Origin: an uncultured Verrucomicrobiota bacterium
GTDB lineage: Bacteria > Verrucomicrobiota > Verrucomicrobiae > Verrucomicrobiales > DEV007
Length of the DNA: 11,207 nucleotides
Assembly: GCA_902591645.1 (NCBI GenBank)
Contig: CACJBM010000068.1
Location: 1-11,207, forward strand
Direction of reading: 5' to 3'
Both the position numbers and the translations under genes were made by a program. How positions within the stretch are numbered: position 1 is the first letter of the stretch; each line of letters begins with the position of its first letter. Of the stretch, positions 1-8,053 are shown in pieces. Under the pieces are notes generated by a model, which did no database searches, was not told the origin of the DNA, and saw nothing but the letters and a program-made list of their open reading frames with translations.

Positions 1-28
1 ATTAAATACCTCTAACAGCCCTAAGTAA

Positions 29-1954
<1,926 letters not shown>

Positions 1955-1973
1955 GAATATTTACTCTTAAACT

Positions 1974-3704
1974 CTAAGGTTGCTTTGATGAATTCAACTC
2001 AATCTTCTTACTGAGTGAATTGTCACTGACATCACGATCCTCACCATTCAGATTCTGATTAACAATCACTGTCGCTGATACAGGAAGCCCCTCCTCTGTA
2101 ATACCCGAAGAAAATCCTGCAGGAGTTTCTATCACAGCAATTTCTCCAACAGGAATAAATGATACATTATAGGTACGTTCAGCTGACCCTGATTCGACCT
2201 GCACCGTCAGATTGTGGAGCGCCGTAGTTCCTCTATTCTCAATGACAACTTGAGCAGTATTTGATTGCCCTCCGAGATCAGCACTTGCAGGATCATAATG
2301 ATAACTAGCGACCCCTGCATCCGTTATATTGGGAACATTACGCTCCAATACACGCCCCAAATTTAGATTCCCGGTACCATAAACAATGTCATTGCCTGGA
2401 GCCCCAGCCTCGTTCGAATAATTTTGCAGTAGTTCATAAGCAGAAAGAGCTGACATGCCCTGATTTTCAGACATCACTGCAGCAATTGCCCCAGAAACAA
2501 ACGGTGCACTTGCAGAAGTGCCACTAAAACTCACCGCCTCACCCTCAGGCCAGGCAGCCCATACCGCATAACCTGGAGCTGTCATTCCTCCATTTTGAAG
2601 ATTGTTTCCAGAATTTGCGAAATCAACATGTTGACCGAGCGCATCATTTGCAGCGACCGCAACAACACCTTCAATTGCAGCAGGAAAACTAATTGAATTC
2701 ACACCCTCATTACCTGTAGCCGCAACAATCAAAACGCCCGAATCGTTAGCATAATCAACTGCTCGACGAACTATGCCGCTATCACCTTTAGATCCTAAAC
2801 TAATATTAATGATATCAGCTCCTGAATCGGTAGCCTGAATAATAGCTTCTGCGAGAGTATAGCTATCACTATACCCATCATTATCCAGCACTCTATAACT
2901 TAGAATCTCTGCTGCCGGAGCCACTCCCGAATAGCGAGGGTCACTCCCTGCAATAATGGAAGCCACTGCCGTCCCATGACCATTATTAGAATCTATAGGA
3001 ACAAGGTTTCCATTAGCATCCCTTACAAGATCATATTCTAATATATTTTTCCCTGAAAAAGTTTCATGCTCCTGAATGCCACTATCAATCACCGCAACTT
3101 TAATACCTTTACCAAATTCCAAGTTCCCATCTCCAATACCTATAAATTTTAAAGCATCACGACCAAACGGAATCGCGCCATCTCCCGCTCCAGGAGATTC
3201 ACCAGTACCAGGCTGGCCAGGCAAACTCACCAAAAAGTTTGTTTCAAGATCATACGAGGATGGATCCAAATTGGCCAATTCAGCAAATAAATCACCATAA
3301 CTTTCAAAACCAATTCTCATCGACATGAATCGATCTGAGCTGCCGAGAAGCTTCAAATTACGATCAGTCAGAGCCTTGATGAATTCATCATATTCGGACT
3401 CATCATTGAATCGAAGTATGACTTCTTTACGTAGCGCAGAAGAATCAGCAGCTAGGGCAGCCAACAATTTTCTTAGCGCATCTAATGCAGATGAAGCAAA
3501 AGGCGATCGGCTAGCAGAATCATCAATCAGAGGAATATCAGTGCTTGGCAATTCACTGAAATTAAGGTCCAGACCTTCAGTAATTTCAGTTAATTTGTTA
3601 TTATCGGCATTACGTCGCGCATAACTAAAAAAAAGAATAAATACCATCGCCAAAATTCCAAGAGCGGTAACACTCATAGTAAAAATGGTAGATTTTTGAT
3701 TCAT
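1974..3704 (-). CDS. Membrane-anchored S8 family (subtilisin-like) serine peptidase
   Basis: This is an extracytoplasmic endopeptidase of 576 residues. Residues 7-28 form one hydrophobic segment that serves as a signal or signal-anchor; no convincing signal-peptidase site or lipobox is visible. Residues about 90-165 resemble an I9-type subtilisin propeptide (inference). A Gly/Pro-rich linker (161-178) leads into the catalytic domain (about 195-455). The triad motifs are complete: D207 in VIDSGI, H243 in NGHGT, S397 in SGTSASAP, plus oxyanion N332 in ATGNEG. Residues about 458-570 look like a beta-sandwich (CARDB or Ig-like: NTAQVVIENRGTTALHNLTV), probably for binding or spacing outside the membrane. 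The start ATG has no visible SD. The gene is divergent from the exonuclease gene, and an inverted repeat lies 22 bp ahead of its start codon. The substrate is unknown; processing of envelope or exported proteins is likely. The family call is secure, while the accessory domain names are tentative. Confidence 0.95.
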   Translation of the reverse strand: MNQKSTIFTMSVTALGILAMVFILFFSYARRNADNNKLTEITEGLDLNFSELPSTDIPLIDDSASRSPFASSALDALRKLLAALAADSSALRKEVILRFNDESEYDEFIKALTDRNLKLLGSSDRFMSMRIGFESYGDLFAELANLDPSSYDLETNFLVSLPGQPGTGESPGAGDGAIPFGRDALKFIGIGDGNLEFGKGIKVAVIDSGIQEHETFSGKNILEYDLVRDANGNLVPIDSNNGHGTAVASIIAGSDPRYSGVAPAAEILSYRVLDNDGYSDSYTLAEAIIQATDSGADIINISLGSKGDSGIVRRAVDYANDSGVLIVAATGNEGVNSISFPAAIEGVVAVAANDALGQHVDFANSGNNLQNGGMTAPGYAVWAAWPEGEAVSFSGTSASAPFVSGAIAAVMSENQGMSALSAYELLQNYSNEAGAPGNDIVYGTGNLNLGRVLERNVPNITDAGVASYHYDPASADLGGQSNTAQVVIENRGTTALHNLTVQVESGSAERTYNVSFIPVGEIAVIETPAGFSSGITEEGLPVSATVIVNQNLNGEDRDVSDNSLSKKIELNSSKQP

Positions 3705-3726
3705 TAGATAAATTCAAGACGATGTG

Positions 3727-3761
3727 ATCTTATGGTCTGTTCAAATAAACATCCATAAGAT
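3727..3761. repeat. 9-bp inverted repeat ahead of the peptidase gene
   Basis: ATCTTATGG (3727-3735) is perfectly repeated in inverse as CCATAAGAT (3753-3761). Inside, TGTT (3738-3741) pairs with AACA (3748-3751) around a 6-base loop, so the whole element can fold into a long hairpin with a small internal loop. It lies 22 bp upstream of the peptidase start, in the divergent region shared with the exonuclease gene. There is no T-run after it. It could be an operator for a dimeric regulator or a 5'-leader hairpin of the peptidase mRNA; the sequence does not decide between these. Confidence 0.5.
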
Positions 3762-3844
3762 GACAGAATAATTACCAAAGTTTATTTTATTGAACTGATC
3801 AAGATCGTTATTAATAAATGTCAGTGTAATTCTAAAACTGAATC

Positions 3845-3850
3845 TATAAT
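3845..3850 (+). promoter_or_regulatory. Perfect -10 box (TATAAT) for the exonuclease gene
   Basis: TATAAT matches the sigma-70 -10 consensus exactly and would start transcription near 3857, about 32 bases before the ATG at 3889. The bases expected at -35 match the consensus poorly. A second, weaker candidate is TTGAAC (3790-3795) with TAATAA (3812-3817) at 16-bp spacing. In this AT-rich intergenic region chance matches are common, so this is a candidate only. Confidence 0.35.
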
Positions 3851-3860
3851 TGTGTAATTT

Positions 3861-3888
3861 AAAGGACTGTTAAAAACAGAAAAATTGA
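3861..3888 (+). promoter_or_regulatory. Distant SD followed by a small hairpin before the exonuclease ATG
   Basis: The only SD-like sequence, AAAGGA (3861-3866), is 22 bases from the ATG, too far for a normal ribosome binding site. Directly after it, CTGTT (3867-3871) and AACAG (3875-3879) form a perfect 5-bp stem with an AAA loop. Folding this hairpin would leave 9 bases between SD and ATG, an ideal distance. The layout recalls phage T4 gene 38, where a hairpin brings SD and start together. The stem is AT-rich and may be weak. Confidence 0.4.
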
Positions 3889-4464
3889 ATGGATTTTAGT
3901 AATATCGAATTTACAGCCATTGACTTTGAATCGACCGGATTTGGCGAAGATGGTACGGATGAACCTATACAAATAGGAATGGCATCAATGATGGGCATGG
4001 AAATCCAAAAGGAAAGCCTCTTCAGGAGTTTCATCTCCCCAAAAAAAGAAAGAAACATCGAGAATCAAGCAAATCGAGTACATCGAATAACGGATTTAGA
4101 CCTTAAAAATGCCCCAAAACTTAATGATCTATGGTCTAAAATTAATAACTCACTATCAGGAAAAGTAGTCGTTGCTCATGGTGCCGGTACCGAAAAAAGG
4201 TTCCTCAGAACCTTTCCAATGCATGGCTTTGAGCCATGGATAGATACTTTGCAATTAGGAAGGAAACTTATGCCAGAAGCAAAAAGTCATTCTTTGAGTG
4301 GATTAGTTAAGGAAATTGGTAAAGAGAACGAAATTGGCAAGTATTGCCCAAATTTGGACTGGCATGATGCCTTGTTCGACTCAGTTGCTAGCCTCGTATT
4401 ACTCAAATCCTTATTAAAAAACGTCAGGGAAAAGGGAATATATCAGGAAATTATCCAATTTTAG
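3889..4464 (+). CDS. DnaQ-like (DEDDh) 3'-5' exonuclease
   Basis: This is a 191-residue stand-alone RNase H-fold exonuclease, related to the proofreading epsilon subunit of DNA polymerase III but without the polymerase-binding tail. Exo I is present as D12-F-E14. Exo III is present as H159-D-A-L-F-D164, the HxxxxD pattern of the DEDDh class. Exo II is altered: where relatives have H-N-A-x-F-D, this protein has H97-G-A-G-T-E102, so Glu replaces the usual metal-binding Asp at the same spacing. Glu can still hold metal, and other conserved positions look normal (D119 in WIDTLQL, SLSGL at 135-139), so an active enzyme is more likely than a dead one. Likely roles are trimming of DNA or RNA ends in repair or turnover; the substrate cannot be read from sequence. 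The ATG at 3889 fits the family, as the first conserved strand starts at residue 7. The next gene is 182 bp away, so co-transcription with the secretin is uncertain. Confidence 0.9.
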   Translation: MDFSNIEFTAIDFESTGFGEDGTDEPIQIGMASMMGMEIQKESLFRSFISPKKERNIENQANRVHRITDLDLKNAPKLNDLWSKINNSLSGKVVVAHGAGTEKRFLRTFPMHGFEPWIDTLQLGRKLMPEAKSHSLSGLVKEIGKENEIGKYCPNLDWHDALFDSVASLVLLKSLLKNVREKGIYQEIIQF

Positions 4465-4541
4465 CCTGATTTTTCATATATTTTATCATCCCATATTTTT
4501 TTACCCTAGAATTACGGCTTAAATGGTAAACTAATCATATT

Positions 4542-4632
4542 TAATTATGGTAATTATGGTTATAGTGATTATTTTATTGATTCTTGTTATTTTTGGCAGA
4601 TATTAAAAGTTATTCGTCCTGAGTGATTATTT
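4542..4632. repeat. Short direct repeats in the AT-rich leader of the secretin gene
   Basis: TAATTATGG occurs twice in tandem (4542-4550, 4551-4559); their junction also gives the inverted repeat AATTA-TGG-TAATT. AGTGATTATTT occurs at 4564-4574 and again at 4622-4632, 58 bp apart. They fill the 182-bp gap between the exonuclease stop and the secretin start. Binding sites for a regulator are possible, but in such AT-rich DNA they may be chance or slippage products. I see no small gene and no clear terminator hairpin in this gap, only a T-run at about 4497-4502. Confidence 0.4.
4577..4606 (+). promoter_or_regulatory. Possible promoter for the secretin gene
   Basis: TTGATT (4577-4582) followed after 18 bp by TATTAA (4601-4606) is a partial sigma-70 match. 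It would start transcription about 35 bases ahead of the secretin ATG. It lies between the two copies of the 11-bp direct repeat. The AT-rich setting makes this weak evidence. Confidence 0.25.
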
Positions 4633-4646
4633 AACAATACGATCGA

Positions 4647-6701
4647 ATGACAAACACCCACAAGAGAGTACCTCGTTTAAACAATAGATCTAAATTTGTA
4701 TTATTAGCTAATACTTGTGCATTTCTAGCTGGCCTTATTTGTACCAATGAAGGCATCAGCCAACCACAATTGGACACGTCACCAGTACATGAAAAAGCAG
4801 CAAATTCACTCCGTAACGCCCCTATTAAAGAATATGAATTTAACCGAGCGTCGGTCCGTGATGTATTGCGTTTCCTAGCTGATGACGCAGGAATTGACTT
4901 TGTCGCTTTGCCAGAAGATGGAAATGACAGTGCAAAGTTAATCACCTTTTCTCTAAATAAGAGCCCTTTCGCTGCTCTGGAAACCATTGCCAAGATGAAT
5001 GGTGTTTCGCTGATCTATGAAGACGAAGTTTGGCACATGAGGCCCCTAAGTGACAAAAGCCTTATCGCCCGCACTTATCGCATACGATTTAATACTGGTG
5101 AAATAAGTAAAGGCTCCAACAACAATACTGGGAATATTCGCTCTAACGGCTTCGGTTCCAGTAACAATAGCACAACTGGAGGAACTTATGGACGGGGTTC
5201 CAATGCCAATTCGCCAATTGCAGGAAACGGAAGCACTGGGCAACTTGGCCTCAATGGAACTTCAAGCCCATTTTCAACTAGTGCAGATGAACTAATAACA
5301 GCAATCAAAGGAATAGTGGGAATTAACACTGCCGGCATGAATGCCATAATTGCTCCGGGAGATAATAGTGTCGGGAATTTTGGTAATCTCAACTATCAGT
5401 CCACACCCGCTAAGATTGATCCAGCACAAAACATTATTAGAGGTTCTGCCCAAAGCTCCAGAAATAATAACAGCCAAGTCATATGGAATTCAGATAATAA
5501 TTCCTTATTCGTAATAGCTAACAGACAACAACACCAACTCGTAGAGAAATATCTCGAGACAGTAGATAGGCCACAGCCATTAATAGCTGTCGAGGTAAAG
5601 TTCTTTGAAACGACAAAAGATCCAAGAAAACAAATGGGAGTCGACTGGTCAGGAACCATGGACGGAGGTTATGGGCTTAGCCTTTCAGATCTTTCTACTA
5701 ATGTTAACCTCAATAAAATTAACAGTACCGACATGCCAATGACCGCCATTCTAAGCGCTCCAGACGTGCAGGCGAAGGTACTGGCTTTGGTCAAAGACCG
5801 TGAAACTACAACTGTCAGCTACCCAAGAGTTCTAACAAAAAATAACCGCGAAGTTGCAATTCAAAGTGTTGTTAATCAGCCCGTTCTCTCTGCACAATCA
5901 AGTACTACGCCAGGCGTAGGAGGGACAACAACATCTTCGGTCTCTTATTTACCAATTGGAACAAGCATTAATGTCCTTCCAAAGCGACTAGAGGATGGAA
6001 GAATATCCCTTCAAGTTCTAATTACTGTATCAAGCATTATAGGTTCAGAAATAATTGATGGGAATTCATACCCAGTGGCCAGTTCCCGAGTATTCACTGC
6101 TCCACTCGAAGTGGAGAGCGGGTACACTCTTGCTATTGGAGGCTTAGACGAAGCCAATGATTCACGCGAAGGCGTCGGGCTACCTCTCTTGAGTAAACTA
6201 CCTCTGCTCAAGCATGGATTTAAAAGTGACAACAAAACGCACAGCCGAAAGAACATGTTAATTTTCATAACACCTACATTACTGGATCCTAAGAGTGGAG
6301 GAATCTCTGAAACTCCAATCTCTGAGGTCCCTCAAAGAGGAAGAAGTAGAAGCACTCAACCACCACGCATCAGACCTGATGGTTCACTTGCGGGAGGAAT
6401 AAATTCAGTTAATAAAGCAATACCTTGGATCCAAAAAGAGCATGCTTTAATTAGACAGGTAGTAAGTGAAAAAAGAGCCTCAAAAAAACATAGCGAACAA
6501 TTACAAACTTTAAAAAATACAGTTCAAGCCCTGCAACAACAGATCAAAAGGCACATTGAGAAAAACCCAAAAAATGCAAAAGAATTACATCCCAATCAAT
6601 GGGCTTTAATTGACTTGGAAGAAGGCATAACGAGAACTCAAAAAGAATTACATAAAAAGCACTTCCAGCTATTCAGTAGACCTCTCGGCAAGGCCTTCTA
6701 G
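4647..6701 (+). CDS. Secretin (GspD/PilQ-type outer-membrane channel protein)
   Basis: Secretins form large ring channels in the outer membrane for type II secretion or type IV pili. The 684 residues hold a signal peptide (basic residues to 16, hydrophobic core 17-31, cleavage probably near 38) and an STN-like N-terminal domain (about 60-132). A low-complexity Asn/Gly/Ser loop follows (about 150-208), then an N1-like domain with FVIANRQQHQLVEKYLE (288-304). The secretin core runs from IAVEVKFFE (313-321), through VSYPRVLTKNNREVAI (390-405) and APLEVESGYTLAIGGL (485-500), to LPLLSKLPLL (512-521) and MLIFITPTLLDP (537-548). The last 137 residues are basic and predicted helical, with likely coiled coil at about 595-640 and 655-672, longer than the usual pilotin-binding tail. 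No GspE, pseudopilin or pilM-P genes lie nearby, so it is an unlinked secretin here. There is no clear SD. Which system it serves cannot be told. Confidence 0.9.
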   Translation: MTNTHKRVPRLNNRSKFVLLANTCAFLAGLICTNEGISQPQLDTSPVHEKAANSLRNAPIKEYEFNRASVRDVLRFLADDAGIDFVALPEDGNDSAKLITFSLNKSPFAALETIAKMNGVSLIYEDEVWHMRPLSDKSLIARTYRIRFNTGEISKGSNNNTGNIRSNGFGSSNNSTTGGTYGRGSNANSPIAGNGSTGQLGLNGTSSPFSTSADELITAIKGIVGINTAGMNAIIAPGDNSVGNFGNLNYQSTPAKIDPAQNIIRGSAQSSRNNNSQVIWNSDNNSLFVIANRQQHQLVEKYLETVDRPQPLIAVEVKFFETTKDPRKQMGVDWSGTMDGGYGLSLSDLSTNVNLNKINSTDMPMTAILSAPDVQAKVLALVKDRETTTVSYPRVLTKNNREVAIQSVVNQPVLSAQSSTTPGVGGTTTSSVSYLPIGTSINVLPKRLEDGRISLQVLITVSSIIGSEIIDGNSYPVASSRVFTAPLEVESGYTLAIGGLDEANDSREGVGLPLLSKLPLLKHGFKSDNKTHSRKNMLIFITPTLLDPKSGGISETPISEVPQRGRSRSTQPPRIRPDGSLAGGINSVNKAIPWIQKEHALIRQVVSEKRASKKHSEQLQTLKNTVQALQQQIKRHIEKNPKNAKELHPNQWALIDLEEGITRTQKELHKKHFQLFSRPLGKAF

Positions 6702-6722
6702 TTCAAGAAATAAAAAAATCAA

Positions 6723-6793
6723 TACACTCTCCTTGTGTGGTAGGGGGTCTCGAAACCTCGGTGACGGGGCCTCCTTTCCGCCTAAATCTAGGC
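6723..6793. other. GC-rich structured intergenic segment
   Basis: Between the secretin stop and the epimerase start, the 50 bases at 6731-6780 are 64% G+C, in sharp contrast to the AT-rich surroundings. Three small hairpins can be drawn in tandem: TACAC (6723-6727) with GTGTG (6735-6739, one G-T pair), GGGGT (6744-6748) with ACCTC (6755-6759, one G-T pair), and GCCTA (6780-6784) with TAGGC (6789-6793). The last is perfect with a 4-base loop and is followed at a short distance by CTTTTTG. The segment could be a terminator of the secretin gene, a leader element of the epimerase mRNA, or a small RNA. I match it to no known RNA family. Confidence 0.4.
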
Positions 6794-6865
6794 AATTAAG
6801 CAACTTTTTGTATTCGCCTCTTCAGAAACTTGCAGTTATTGCAGATTTCCGCTAAACAATTTATC

Positions 6866-7999
6866 ATGGAAACACTCATTAAACTCTCCAAGCTCGCAGG
6901 AGCTGGCCTAATATCAATTATCCTATCTAACTGCAGCACAGTGAAAGTCAGCAAAGCCCCTTTCGGCAAAACGAGTGATGGCACCTCCGTAGAACTTTTC
7001 ACTCTTGAAAACTCAAACGGCATGAAAGCCAAAATCACCAATTATGGTGGAATTGTCACTCAGCTTCATGTCCCAGACAAAGACGGAAAATTAGGTGACG
7101 TCGTTCTAGGCTATGACAAACTTTCGAGTTATATCAAGGCGAGCCCCTACTTTGGTTGCATCACTGGAAGATACGCAAATAGAATTGCCAAAGGCCAATT
7201 TACAATTGATGGTAAGACTTATCAGCTAGCTACAAACAATGGCGACAATCATCTGCACGGTGGTGAGGTTGGGTTTGACAAACGCGTATGGAAAGCGACT
7301 GAAGTCACTGGAATCGGCAAGGCTGGGATTGCATTAACTTATCTAAGTGATGATGGCGAAGAAGGATACCCAGGCGATTTAGAATGCACTGTCACCTATT
7401 GGTTAACAAATCAGAATGAGTTAGAAATTGAATATGAAGCTAGCACCAGCAAGTCCACGCCAATTAACTTGACCCATCATTCTTATTTCAATCTTGCTGG
7501 CGAAGGAAGCGGTGACATTCTTAATCATGAAGTGGAACTTTTCGCCGATAATTATGTCCCTACCGATGATGGTGGAATCCCTTTAGGTAAAATTGCGACT
7601 GTGAAAGGAACTCCGTTTGACTTCCTTACTCCTCATAAAATTGGAAAGCGCATAGGAGCAAAAGACCAACAGATAGAATTTGGAAAAGGTTACGATCATA
7701 ATTGGGTCATTAACGATACAGGAAAAGCCCTGAATATAGCTGCTCGGGTAACTGAGCCTAAAACTGGCAGAATTATGGAAGTTATTACTGACCAGCCTGG
7801 GATACAATTCTACACAGGAAATTACCTAGACGGTTCAAATATTGGTAAAGGAAATAAAGTTTACAATCACAGAAACGCTTTCTGTCTAGAAACCCAAGTG
7901 CACCCTGACAGCCCAAACCAAGACGGCTTTCCAGAATCAATTCTTAATCCTGGAGAAATTTATAGGCATGTGTGCATTTACCGCTTCAAAACGAAGTAA
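6866..7999 (+). CDS. galM: Aldose 1-epimerase (galactose mutarotase), probably exported
   Basis: This enzyme interconverts alpha and beta anomers of aldoses such as galactose and glucose. From the ATG at 6866 the protein has 377 residues. Family motifs are complete: NYGG (59-62), GRYANRIAKG (101-110), NHLHGG (128-133), the catalytic His in LTHHSYFNL (H204/H205), YDHNW (276-280, D277) and the catalytic Glu E342 in CLETQVHPDSP. A TTG at 6830 in frame would add 12 residues. I prefer the ATG because it places a basic stretch and hydrophobic core (12-20) ahead of ILSNCS (C23). That resembles a lipoprotein signal with an unusual Asn just before the Cys, so an envelope location is likely, as for many exported mutarotases beside sugar-degradation genes. 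No SD is seen at either start. The GT2 gene follows in the same frame just after the stop. Confidence 0.93.
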   Translation: METLIKLSKLAGAGLISIILSNCSTVKVSKAPFGKTSDGTSVELFTLENSNGMKAKITNYGGIVTQLHVPDKDGKLGDVVLGYDKLSSYIKASPYFGCITGRYANRIAKGQFTIDGKTYQLATNNGDNHLHGGEVGFDKRVWKATEVTGIGKAGIALTYLSDDGEEGYPGDLECTVTYWLTNQNELEIEYEASTSKSTPINLTHHSYFNLAGEGSGDILNHEVELFADNYVPTDDGGIPLGKIATVKGTPFDFLTPHKIGKRIGAKDQQIEFGKGYDHNWVINDTGKALNIAARVTEPKTGRIMEVITDQPGIQFYTGNYLDGSNIGKGNKVYNHRNAFCLETQVHPDSPNQDGFPESILNPGEIYRHVCIYRFKTK

Positions 8000-8053
8000 T
8001 TCACACTACAAAGTAATCAATCACTTCAAAGACCAACGAAAGACCCAGATTCA

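Noticed and set aside
3325..3624. 99-codon open frame on the plus strand inside the peptidase gene
   Set aside because: It is opposite the N-terminal part of a clear S8 peptidase and shows no family features or SD.
4631..4993. 120-codon open frame on the minus strand opposite the secretin start
   Set aside because: It lies entirely antisense to the well-supported signal peptide and STN-like domain, has no recognisable domain, and its composition looks like a mirror of the real gene.
6740..6765. tRNA T-arm-like sequence on the minus strand followed by CTACCA
   Set aside because: No acceptor, D-arm or anticodon arm of correct length can be built on either strand, so no tRNA or tmRNA was called.
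6830..6865. TTG start for the epimerase
   Set aside because: It has no SD and adds 12 residues ahead of a normal-looking signal sequence; the ATG at 6866 is a better start.
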